Positions 31,483 to 38,896 of a stretch of DNA of 64,000 nt are shown here, in pieces. The DNA lies in assembly GCA_030041515.1 (NCBI GenBank), contig JASHNS010000089.1, positions 1-64,000 of the forward strand, in the 5' to 3' direction. Made by a program: the position numbers and the translations under genes. A model generated the notes under the pieces. The model did no database searches, was not told the origin of the DNA, and saw nothing but the letters and a program-made list of their open reading frames with translations. The stretch's first letter is position 1. Each line of letters starts with the position of its first letter. This stretch comes from Acidobacteriaceae bacterium (GTDB lineage: Bacteria; Acidobacteriota; Terriglobia; Terriglobales; Acidobacteriaceae).

Positions 31483-33576
31483 CCCCAACACGAGCCAGAG
31501 GAGCACGCGGAAGGTCGGTTTGCCGGGGAACTGAACGGCCCCCAGCAGAATCGCCTTCGCGTGACTTGCCATTACATCGATAAGCTGCTCAGCGATGTCG
31601 AGCATGTCCTCCACCAGGCCACATCGCAGTCCCCCTTTCCGCGGTACATCATCGATGTTGCCCCGGCTCAGGTGCGCGTCGTGGAAGATTACATCCGCCA
31701 ATTGCGCGCTCAGCTCCTGCGGGCACTGGCCTGGCAGCACATGAAGCCGAATCCGCCGGACATCCCGGCCACGCGAGCAGTACTCACCAATCTTGCCTTT
31801 ATCGACATCGCCATCGAAGAGTTGCGGCCCAGCTACATGCGCGGTTCAGGAGCCGTTCCGGACGATGCGGTGGACGAATTGAATGGTGTCGTCCACGAAT
31901 TGCGTTCCCTCGTGGAAGGTACGGAGCGCTACCTTCGTCAGGAACTGGGCAGTAATCTCGAATCGCGTCTGCGGAAGCTGGAGGAAACGGGTTACGACGT
32001 CACTCTGCTCCGCGCTATTGAAGAGATCGTCACACGTCATGGCCTGGTCGAATTTCGGCCGCGTATCGCCTCGCTCGCCTCCCGCCTTGAGGATGACAGC
32101 CTGGAGGTCGCACTTTTCGGCCGGGTCAGCAGCGGCAAATCGTCGCTGCTGAATGCGCTGCTGGGCGCCGATGTGCTGCCGGTGGGGGTCAATCCCATTA
32201 CCGCGGTGCCAACAAAGCTACGTTACGGGCCCGCGCTTCGCGCTGCTGTCAGTTACGGAGACGGGCGCAACGAGATTGTCCCGATCGAACAGCTGGCCTC
32301 TCTGGTGACCGAGCAAGGCAACCCGGGCAATCTGCGCAATGTGGTGCGCGCGCTGGTCGAGGTGCCCTCGCGCCGGCTGAAGGAGGGCATCGTTCTGGTT
32401 GATACGCCCGGACTCGGTTCTTTGGCCAGAAGCGGCGCGGCTGAGACTCTCGCCTATCTACCCGGATGCGACCTGGCGCTCCTCCTGATCGACGCGGGCA
32501 CTACGCTGAACGAGGAGGACATCGGCACGCTGCGGTTGCTGTTTGAGGCCGGCATTCCCGCCCTGGTTCTGCTGAGCAAGTCCGACCTGCTGGCGGAAGG
32601 CGACCTGCATCGAGCCGTCCGGTATATCGAGGAACAACTACAGAACGAACTTGGCGTTGGCATCCATGTCCACGCGGTTAGCTCCATTCCTGCCGCCTCG
32701 GTGGTCCTCGACCATTTCTTCGAGCGCGAGCTGCTGCCCCGCTTCGAGCAGGCGAGGGCTCTGCGAGAGGCTTCCGTGGCCAGAAAAATCGGCGCTCTCC
32801 GTGAATCGGTGATGGCCGCCCTTGAAACCAGTCTGGATCGTGCGAAGCGAGAACCGGGGAAGTCCAAACCGGATACTCAGGAAATGGAAACACGGCTCCG
32901 TGTCATCACCGGAGAGATTGGCGAACTGAGCACAACCCTCAGCCACGCATGGCTGGAGTTTGGTGAATCCCCGGAACGGGTGATCGATCAGGTGGCGGAC
33001 ATGGCAGTCCGCTGGAGCCATTCCGAATCCACAAAGGGTATTCCCGCAGTCCAGCTTTCGGAGTGGCTTCACGACGTGGTGCAGGAATTCCTGGCGCGCA
33101 GAATAGAGCAGGTGCGCAGCGCGGCCGATCGCGCCCTGACAACTCTTCACCAGGTCGCGCAGGAGCTGGGAAACACGGAGACGCCTTCAGCGGAGGAACT
33201 CGAACGCATTCTGCGCGACGCGCCTCGGTTCGAGTTTGCAACTCTCCCGGATGAGGTCCATGCCGGACGCTGGAAATGGATGGGCGACGGGGTCCTTCGA
33301 TCCGCGATCAGGAGCCATTTGCGACAGAATGTCGGTTCCGTGCTGAAAGAGGAACTGCACCAATACGCACGAGCGCTCTCGCAATGGAGCGAGCAGACGC
33401 TGAAGAAGATTGAGGCGTTCCTCAATTCCTATGCCGACGCTTACCGGATTCAGATTCACCGGCTCAGCGGTTTCTCGAAGGGCGCGAAAGACCTGCCGGG
33501 AATAGAACAGGACCTGAACCGCCTGCGCCGCTGGAGGGCGGAGGAAGGTTCGGGCCTGGTTAAGAAGCGGGCTTAA
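31480..33576 (+). CDS. Dynamin-like GTPase 1
   Basis: 698 residues from ATG 31480 (ribosome site GGAGGAG within the riboswitch platform). The N-terminal 200 residues are helical. The GTPase has G1 GRVSSGKSS (about 214-222), G2 in NPITAVPTKLRYG, G3 DTPGLGS, and G4 LLSKSDLL. The remaining 300 residues are helical (VRALVEVPSRRLKE is still in the G-domain; later REPGKSKPDTQEMETRLRVI). This layout fits bacterial dynamin-like proteins, which bind and reshape membranes, some in repair of damaged membranes. It is the first gene of the unit ending with dynamin-like GTPase 2. Confidence 0.85.
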   Translation: MPQHEPEEHAEGRFAGELNGPQQNRLRVTCHYIDKLLSDVEHVLHQATSQSPFPRYIIDVAPAQVRVVEDYIRQLRAQLLRALAWQHMKPNPPDIPATRAVLTNLAFIDIAIEELRPSYMRGSGAVPDDAVDELNGVVHELRSLVEGTERYLRQELGSNLESRLRKLEETGYDVTLLRAIEEIVTRHGLVEFRPRIASLASRLEDDSLEVALFGRVSSGKSSLLNALLGADVLPVGVNPITAVPTKLRYGPALRAAVSYGDGRNEIVPIEQLASLVTEQGNPGNLRNVVRALVEVPSRRLKEGIVLVDTPGLGSLARSGAAETLAYLPGCDLALLLIDAGTTLNEEDIGTLRLLFEAGIPALVLLSKSDLLAEGDLHRAVRYIEEQLQNELGVGIHVHAVSSIPAASVVLDHFFERELLPRFEQARALREASVARKIGALRESVMAALETSLDRAKREPGKSKPDTQEMETRLRVITGEIGELSTTLSHAWLEFGESPERVIDQVADMAVRWSHSESTKGIPAVQLSEWLHDVVQEFLARRIEQVRSAADRALTTLHQVAQELGNTETPSAEELERILRDAPRFEFATLPDEVHAGRWKWMGDGVLRSAIRSHLRQNVGSVLKEELHQYARALSQWSEQTLKKIEAFLNSYADAYRIQIHRLSGFSKGAKDLPGIEQDLNRLRRWRAEEGSGLVKKRA

Positions 33577-33598
33577 TTCACCTGAGGAGAGACGGGCT

Positions 33599-33976
33599 TT
33601 GCAGAAATATTTCTACATCGCGGTGGGTGGCGCACTCGGAGCGCTGGCGCGGTATGGGGTGGGAGTGTTTGTCACCGGCCGAATGGGGACGAAGTTCCCC
33701 TATGGCACATTCGTCATCAACATGACGGCGTGCGTGATCATTGGCTTTTCTCTCACGTTCCTGAGCCGGCGAGCAGGACTGAATCCGGCATGGCGCTACC
33801 TGGTCCCCGTGGGCTTTGTCGGAGCTTACAGCACGTTTTCCACCTATGAATGGGAGACACTCTCCACGTTGCGTTCGGGGGCCTTCTCGGTCGCTGCGCT
33901 CTATGCCTTCAGCAGTCTGATCCTGGGTCTGGTGGCCGTGTGGTGCGGCATTCTGCTCGCGGAGGTCGTTGGATGA
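33599..33976 (+). CDS. crcB: Fluoride channel CrcB/Fluc
   Basis: 125 residues, four membrane helices, starting at TTG 33599 with GAGGAGAG upstream. Conserved motifs: GGALGALARYGVG (helix 1), FPYGTFVINMTACVIIGF (helix 2 with the Asn), and VGAYSTFSTYEWET (helix 3 with the Phe-box and Thr-Ser that line the fluoride path). It works as a dual-topology homodimer that lets fluoride leave the cell. It overlaps the next gene by four bases. Its presence confirms that the surrounding aptamers are for fluoride. Confidence 0.96.
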   Translation: MQKYFYIAVGGALGALARYGVGVFVTGRMGTKFPYGTFVINMTACVIIGFSLTFLSRRAGLNPAWRYLVPVGFVGAYSTFSTYEWETLSTLRSGAFSVAALYAFSSLILGLVAVWCGILLAEVVG

Positions 33977-34545
33977 GGAAACACACCCAGCTTGTTCTCT
34001 ATCAATCCATTCTGCCGGTACTCCATCAACCGGGCTGCCCCTTTTGCCGCTTGCTGAAAGATTTCCAGGCAGACCGGCTGCAGAAGCATACGCAGGGAGA
34101 GCTGCACCACCTGTGCAACTTTCATGTCTGGGGCCTTGCTGCCGTGCAGGATGCGCCGGCGGCGGCTCGGATCTTTCTGGATCTTGTCAACGAAGCGGCT
34201 CCGCTATCCAACGGTGTGCAGACCTGCGATATCTGCAGCGAAGTCGGCCGCGAAGAAGATCTGAGGATTCGGGAATTCCTGAGTTGCCTGGAGCGGGCTG
34301 AAGTGACGCAGTGGCTCCGAGCTGGCGGTACATTGTGCATTCCCCACGGCCTCAAACTTCGGTCCGGGATGCCGCCGGTGCTGGTACCGAGGATCGACAC
34401 CATCATGGAGAATTGCCGGCAGCAACTCAGCGCCGATCTCAAACATCTCCGCGACGAGTGGATGCCGGAATCGAATCGAACGGGTTGGGGTGCGGTTGGC
34501 CGCGCCGCCGAATTTCTTGTTGCCCTGCGGGGCCTGCGCCATTAA
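33973..34545 (+). CDS. Protein with two CxxC/CxxH modules
   Basis: 190 residues, ATG 33973 overlapping the crcB stop. It contains two repeats: Cys22-PF-Cys25 with Cys48-NF-His51, and Cys85-DI-Cys88 with Cys122-IP-His125. Each would make a zinc or other metal site (three Cys and one His). The same two-repeat arrangement is found at the C-terminus of dynamin-like GTPase 3 (38897-40567). It resembles DUF6062-type proteins. No enzyme motif seen. Likely a cytosolic partner of the GTPases or of the channel; this is inferred from sharing and position. Confidence 0.7.
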   Translation: MRKHTQLVLYQSILPVLHQPGCPFCRLLKDFQADRLQKHTQGELHHLCNFHVWGLAAVQDAPAAARIFLDLVNEAAPLSNGVQTCDICSEVGREEDLRIREFLSCLERAEVTQWLRAGGTLCIPHGLKLRSGMPPVLVPRIDTIMENCRQQLSADLKHLRDEWMPESNRTGWGAVGRAAEFLVALRGLRH

Positions 34546-34552
34546 GGAGAAG

Positions 34553-35308
34553 ATGACCATGCTGAATGCCGGCAAAGCAGTGAAAGTTTCCATCTACCTG
34601 AGCGAAGGATCGACGCACCACGGCGTTTCAACGTACTCGTCGATTCTGGATTTTCTTTTTTACCGGGGAGTCTCCGGAGCGACGGTCCTGAAGGGAGTCG
34701 CTGGCTTCGGCGCCGATCACCACATGCACACCTCATCCACCGTCGACATTTCGGATCATCTGCCCATCAAGATCGAATTTGTCGAGACGCGGGCGCGAGT
34801 AGAGGAATTGCTCGGCAAGCTGGAGGATCTTGCGGGCTCGGGGATGATCGAGATTCAGGAAACGACGGTGGCGAAACCGGCGCAGCGGTCGAAGGCGAAG
34901 GCCCCTGTCCCGATGGGCCATCGGAAGATCGAGGGTAAAGCCCGCATGATGCGAATCTATATTGGCGAAGCCGACCGCTGGCGGGACAAGCCGCTGTACC
35001 AGGCGCTGGTGGAAGCCATGCGCGCCAACGACATTGCCGGCGTGACCGTCTACAAGGGCATTCTCGGGTATGGCGCGCACCGCAGAGTCCACAGGGATAA
35101 GCCGCTGCATCTGAGCCACGACAGCTCTATTATGCTGGCCGCCGTCGACACGGAGGAGAAGCTGCGGGAGTTCCTGCCCATCGTGGAACAGATGGTCGAG
35201 GAGGGGCTGGTGGTGCTGTCGAATGTTGAGATCATCAAGTATTCGCATCGTCCCATCGAAGTCGATTTAGGCGACAACTCCACAAAATCGGGAGAGGTAA
35301 TGGCATAG
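34553..35308 (+). CDS. Protein with two tandem DUF190 domains
   Basis: 251 residues; ATG 34553 or ATG 34559 are both served by AAGGAG. First DUF190 at about 8-105 (VKVSIYLSEGSTHHGVSTYS, GATVLKGVAGFGADHHMHTS, DLPI-type IKIEFVET) and second at about 128-230 (MMRIYIGEADRWRDKPLYQA, GVTVYKGILGYGAHRRVHRD). DUF190 proteins have a PII-like ferredoxin fold and are often encoded next to crcB. They may sense nucleotides or ions or modulate the channel. A double-domain form is less common than the single form that follows. Confidence 0.85.
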   Translation: MTMLNAGKAVKVSIYLSEGSTHHGVSTYSSILDFLFYRGVSGATVLKGVAGFGADHHMHTSSTVDISDHLPIKIEFVETRARVEELLGKLEDLAGSGMIEIQETTVAKPAQRSKAKAPVPMGHRKIEGKARMMRIYIGEADRWRDKPLYQALVEAMRANDIAGVTVYKGILGYGAHRRVHRDKPLHLSHDSSIMLAAVDTEEKLREFLPIVEQMVEEGLVVLSNVEIIKYSHRPIEVDLGDNSTKSGEVMA

Positions 35309-35322
35309 GCGGAGGCTGCACC

Positions 35323-35676
35323 ATGAAAGAGCAATTTCAGGCACGCATGCTGCGAGTTCATTTCGGTGAAAGCGACAAATGGCACGGAAAACCATTGCAT
35401 GAGGCCATTGTCGCGAAATGCCAGGAACTTGGGATCGCGGGTGTCATCGTGTATCGGGGAATAGAAGGGTACGGAGCGAGCGCCCACATTCACCACGCTG
35501 GTCATTGGGGGTTTAGCAGGGATGCACCCATCATGTTGAGCATCATCGACAAGGAGGAGCAGATCGCCAGGCTGCTGCCCCATCTGGACGAAATGGTGGA
35601 CGAAGGCCTGATCGCCATGTCCGACGTTGAAGCGATTCGACTCTTCCGTCCGGAAGAGGTTCGGTCGAAAGCGTGA
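35323..35676 (+). CDS. DUF190 protein, single domain
   Basis: 117 residues: MLRVHFGESDKWHGKPLHEA, then GVIVYRGIEGYGASAHIHHA and DAPIMLSIIDKEEQIARLLP. It is closely related to the second half of the upstream double-domain protein. PII-like fold expected, likely trimeric. It starts 15 bases after the previous stop and is followed seven bases later by dynamin-like GTPase 2. Confidence 0.87.
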   Translation: MKEQFQARMLRVHFGESDKWHGKPLHEAIVAKCQELGIAGVIVYRGIEGYGASAHIHHAGHWGFSRDAPIMLSIIDKEEQIARLLPHLDEMVDEGLIAMSDVEAIRLFRPEEVRSKA

Positions 35677-35682
35677 TGACAA

Positions 35683-37437
35683 ATGCGGGAATCCACGAGC
35701 AGTCCGGCGGTGCAGGAGTACGGCAGCCACGGGGCTGATGCATCCGTGACTGTGGATGGGGCGCCTCGCCTATTGCGGCTTGCCGAGGTGGCCCGGGAAC
35801 TTGGTGCGGAACCTGTCTTTGAGGAGGCGCGTGAACTCGCGGCGCGCGTTGCCGAAGGGCGCTTTTATGTGGCCTGCATTGGTCAGTTCAAGCGGGGCAA
35901 GTCCACCCTGCTCAACGCTCTGGTCGGCCATGAAGTGGTTCCCACCGGCTTTATTCCGGTCACTGCAGTGCCTACCGTGATTCGCTTTGGCGACCAGCTT
36001 CGCGCGCGCATTCGCATGCGAGATGGCGCCTGGCGCGATGTCGACCTGCCCGACCTGAAGGACTACGTAACCGAAGAACGAAATCCAGAAAACAAAAAGG
36101 GCGTGGACGGCGCGGAGGTATTCGTCCCGAGCGCCTTGCTGTCTTCCGGCATGTGCTTTGTGGATACGCCGGGTTTGGGTTCGGTCTTCACTGGGAATAC
36201 GGCAACCACGCAGGCGTTCATTCCTCACATCGATGCGACGCTGGTGGTGGTTGGAGCCGATCCGCCGATTGCCGGCGAGGAACTGGAACTGGTGGAGGCC
36301 GTTGGCAGGCAGGTCCAGGACCTCATCCTGGTGATCAACAAGGCCGACCGCACCAGCGATGCCGAGAGAGCGGCAGCGGTCCAGTTCACGCGCGACATTC
36401 TGGAGAAGCGGCTGCATCGCCCCATGGGCGATGTCTTTCAGGTGAGTGCTGCCGACCGGATGGAAGGCCGCGGTCCGCTGCGGGATTGGGAACAACTGCT
36501 GGCAAGCTTGCATAGCCTTGTTGAGGACTCAGGCAGAAATCTCGTTCGCGTCGCCTGCGAGCGAGGCCTCCAGCGCTTAAGCGAGCAGTTGCTGGCGATG
36601 ATCGATGAGGACCGTGAGGCGCTGCAGCGGCCCATCGAGGAATCCGAGCGGCGCATTGAACTGATGAAGCAAACCATCGGCGAAGCGGAACGCTCCATGC
36701 GCGAGCTGAGCTTCCTGTTGATGGCGGAGCAGCAGCGAATTTCAGATCTCTTCGTTGCGAGGCACAGGCAGTTCTTGGGTACCTCATCGGTGATAGCCGA
36801 AAGCGAATTCGAACAGGCGCTGTCGTCCGTACCTCGCGGTTTTGGCCCGCGCTATCGGCGACGTGTGATGCATCTCGCCCAGGAGATCGCGCGCAGTCAG
36901 GTCATGCCCTGGCTCAGGCCGGAGCAGGAAGAGGGTGAGCGCCAATATCGTGCGGTGGCCCTTCGATTCGTCGGGATGGGCAACACGTTTTTGAAAACAC
37001 TGGCCGATGCCGGCCTCAGTGAACTCACGCGCATGCCCCATGCGCTCGATCCGGAGAGAGGTTTCCGGGTGCGTTCACGGTTCACGTTCGAGGACTTCAT
37101 TGGAACCGCGCAACCTCCATCGCCGCTGCGCTGGGTCGCCGACATCTTTCTGCCGATGGTCGGTGCACGCAGAATCATCACGAACGAAGCGCGGGAATTT
37201 CTGCGCCACCTTTTGGAAGTGAACTGTTCGCGTGTCCAAAACGATATTCTCAACCGCATTCAGGAGAGCCGGGACCGGCTGGAGGTCGAGATACGCAAGC
37301 TGCTGTACGAAATCAGCCGCGTTGCGGAGCAGGCCCTCGACAGGGCCCGGAAAGTCAAAGATGAGGGATCTCCGGCCGTCCAGTCTGCAGTCGAACGCCT
37401 CAATCGACTGGAACGAGAGGTGTCCTCACTTGTCTGA
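35683..37437 (+). CDS. Dynamin-like GTPase 2
   Basis: 584 residues. GTPase motifs: G1 GQFKRGKS (about 67-74), G2 FIPVTAVPTVIRFG, G3 DTPGLGS, G4 VINKADRTSDAERA. A long helical stalk follows (MKQTIGEAERSMRELSFLLM), then a hydrophobic stretch (SPLRWVADIFLPMVGARRI) that could be a membrane paddle, and a helical C-terminus (VEIRKLLYEISRVAEQALDR). It closes the riboswitch 5 unit. Dynamins of this kind often work as unequal pairs, so pairing with GTPase 1 is plausible. Confidence 0.85.
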   Translation: MRESTSSPAVQEYGSHGADASVTVDGAPRLLRLAEVARELGAEPVFEEARELAARVAEGRFYVACIGQFKRGKSTLLNALVGHEVVPTGFIPVTAVPTVIRFGDQLRARIRMRDGAWRDVDLPDLKDYVTEERNPENKKGVDGAEVFVPSALLSSGMCFVDTPGLGSVFTGNTATTQAFIPHIDATLVVVGADPPIAGEELELVEAVGRQVQDLILVINKADRTSDAERAAAVQFTRDILEKRLHRPMGDVFQVSAADRMEGRGPLRDWEQLLASLHSLVEDSGRNLVRVACERGLQRLSEQLLAMIDEDREALQRPIEESERRIELMKQTIGEAERSMRELSFLLMAEQQRISDLFVARHRQFLGTSSVIAESEFEQALSSVPRGFGPRYRRRVMHLAQEIARSQVMPWLRPEQEEGERQYRAVALRFVGMGNTFLKTLADAGLSELTRMPHALDPERGFRVRSRFTFEDFIGTAQPPSPLRWVADIFLPMVGARRIITNEAREFLRHLLEVNCSRVQNDILNRIQESRDRLEVEIRKLLYEISRVAEQALDRARKVKDEGSPAVQSAVERLNRLEREVSSLV

Positions 37438-37449
37438 TCCTGTTTCGCA

Positions 37450-37478
37450 TTGCAGGTTGTTGGTAGCTGTGCTAAACC
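37450..37478 (+). promoter_or_regulatory. Promoter for riboswitch 6
   Basis: TTGCAG (37450-37455), 17-base spacer, TAAACC (37473-37478); the aptamer starts about 7 bases later. Confidence 0.5.
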
Positions 37479-37484
37479 TTGACC

Positions 37485-37540
37485 TGGCGACGGAATCCGC
37501 CATCAACCGCCATCCGAAAGGGAATGGCTGATGACTCCTG
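37485..37540 (+). ncRNA. Fluoride riboswitch 6
   Basis: P1 TGGCG (37485-37489) and CGCCA (37498-37502), loop ACGGAATC. Then CAACCG, the P3 GCCATCC-GAAA-GGGAATGGC, TGATGACTCCTG. A6 and U38 are canonical. Pseudoknot pairs GGA..TC with GA..TCC with one A/C mismatch. It precedes inorganic pyrophosphatase, a known fluoride-sensitive enzyme, and is followed by an overlapping terminator. Confidence 0.93.
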
Positions 37541-37563
37541 CTCAGGCGCAGGAGTTTTCTTTT
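37534..37563 (+). terminator. Riboswitch-controlled intrinsic terminator
   Basis: ACTCCTGC (37534-37541) and GCAGGAGT (37548-37555) form a perfect 8-pair stem followed by TTTTCTTTT. The 5' arm is the pseudoknot strand of the aptamer, so ligand binding should prevent the terminator and allow transcription of the pyrophosphatase. Confidence 0.88.
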
Positions 37564-37593
37564 GCTCCTGTGCGACAACCGCAAAGGAGCGAA

Positions 37594-38142
37594 ATGAACG
37601 ACGACTATCTGCAACTTCCCATTGGCGACAAGGCGCCGGAGATTGTCACCGCCGTCATCGAAATTCCACAGGACAGCGTCAACAAATACGAGTACGACAA
37701 GCAGCTGAAGGTATTTCGCCTGGACAGAAATTTGCATTCTCCCATTCATTACCCCGGGGATTATGGATTCATTCCGCGCACGGTGGCGGAGGACGGAGAT
37801 CCGCTCGACATTCTCGTGCTGGGAGATGCACCAACCTTCCCTGGCTGCATCTATAAGGCCCGCGTCATCGGACTCTTCGAGATGCTCGACCAGGGGGTGC
37901 CGGATGAAAAGATTCTGGCCTATGCCACGGGCAATCCGCGATTCTCCTCGATCAGCAGCTACAGCGACGTGATGCCGCACACCCTGCGCGAGGTCGAGCA
38001 CTTCTTTTCCGTATACAAGAATCTCGAAGGGAAGCGGACTGAAGTGCTTGGCTGGAAGGATCGCGAGGCCGCTTTCGAGGCCATCCGCAGCAGTCACGAG
38101 CGCTTCCAGGCCGCGACGCCGGCCTCTTCAGGTACTCGCTGA
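37594..38142 (+). CDS. ppa: Inorganic pyrophosphatase, family I
   Basis: 182 residues from ATG 37594 (ribosome site AAAGGAG). An upstream in-frame ATG at 37531 lies inside the aptamer and terminator, so it is not the start. Signature: NKYEYDKQLKVFRLDRNLHS, HYPGDYGFIPRTVAEDGDPL and DILVLGDAP, with the Asp triad that binds magnesium. It splits pyrophosphate to phosphate in the cytoplasm; fluoride is a strong inhibitor of family I enzymes. It overlaps the next gene as TGATG. Confidence 0.94.
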   Translation: MNDDYLQLPIGDKAPEIVTAVIEIPQDSVNKYEYDKQLKVFRLDRNLHSPIHYPGDYGFIPRTVAEDGDPLDILVLGDAPTFPGCIYKARVIGLFEMLDQGVPDEKILAYATGNPRFSSISSYSDVMPHTLREVEHFFSVYKNLEGKRTEVLGWKDREAAFEAIRSSHERFQAATPASSGTR

Positions 38143-38891
38143 TGGTAAGCACGGCTCTTCAGTCACCGGATGCACAATACCTTGCCGCGGTCGATCGTAC
38201 AGAGGAACTGGCAAGGCTGCGTGCGCAGGCGCAGAAGAGAAAGTCCATGTTGGTTTTTGGCCCGGAAGGCGTTGGCAAGACCCGCTTGCTTCTTGCTTTC
38301 GTTCAAACTCAACCCTTCGCGCTGTATGTCCCGCAGATTCGTTCACCGCGGGAGTTCATGATGGCGCTCATCGAGAATATGCGCCTCCTGGACAAGCGAG
38401 GTCTCCGGCTGCCCGCGACCACGAATTCGCTTAGTGCCCGATCGCTCAAGGGAATCGTGCAGCGGGCTTTAGCTGAGTTGCCCTGCATGCTCGTGCTCGA
38501 TCATCTGGCAGGTCCTTCTCGCGTCGTTACCGGAATCGTTAAGGAGTTCAGCGACTACGGGCGCCGGCCCATCTATTTTGCCGCCCGCACCCCGCACATG
38601 GAAGACATCGGCAACCTGCAGCCCATGTGCGCCGATCGCTCGGAACGGCTGGAGATCAGGAACTTTACAGCAGCGATTGCGCTTGAATTCGCGAAGAGGG
38701 AGGCCGAGCGGAGCGGCCTGTGGGCATCAAACCTCGATTCGTCGTTGCACTCGCTTGTGGAATGGAGTGAGGGCAATCCCGGCAGCATCCTGCAGATGCT
38801 CAAAATGGCGAACTTTCCCCGGTACCGCATGGGCGATCAGATCAAAGCGCATGTACTGTACCTCGATTACCGGATGGGGCGTCGTGACTAA
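38142..38891 (+). CDS. P-loop ATPase, AAA-like
   Basis: 249 residues. Walker A FGPEGVGKTRLLLAFVQ (about 39-55), Walker B LPCMLVLDHLAG, then a sensor-like YFAARTPHMEDIG and a helical C-terminal lid (LHSLVEWSEGNPGSILQMLK). This resembles STAND/ORC-like ATPases such as the TniB/ExeA group, without a DNA-binding domain. Its start overlaps the ppa stop, so it should be co-expressed with pyrophosphatase under riboswitch 6. Function unknown. Confidence 0.7.
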   Translation: MVSTALQSPDAQYLAAVDRTEELARLRAQAQKRKSMLVFGPEGVGKTRLLLAFVQTQPFALYVPQIRSPREFMMALIENMRLLDKRGLRLPATTNSLSARSLKGIVQRALAELPCMLVLDHLAGPSRVVTGIVKEFSDYGRRPIYFAARTPHMEDIGNLQPMCADRSERLEIRNFTAAIALEFAKREAERSGLWASNLDSSLHSLVEWSEGNPGSILQMLKMANFPRYRMGDQIKAHVLYLDYRMGRRD

Positions 38892-38896
38892 CGCGC

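Noticed and set aside
35670..35700. GTGATGACAAATGC before dynamin-like GTPase 2 as an eighth riboswitch
   Set aside because: No P1 stem, no pseudoknot partner and no P3; it is simply the end of the DUF190 gene.
37531..37593. In-frame ATG upstream of ppa that would add 21 residues
   Set aside because: It lies inside the riboswitch strand ATGACTCCTG and the terminator; the ATG at 37594 has a proper ribosome site.
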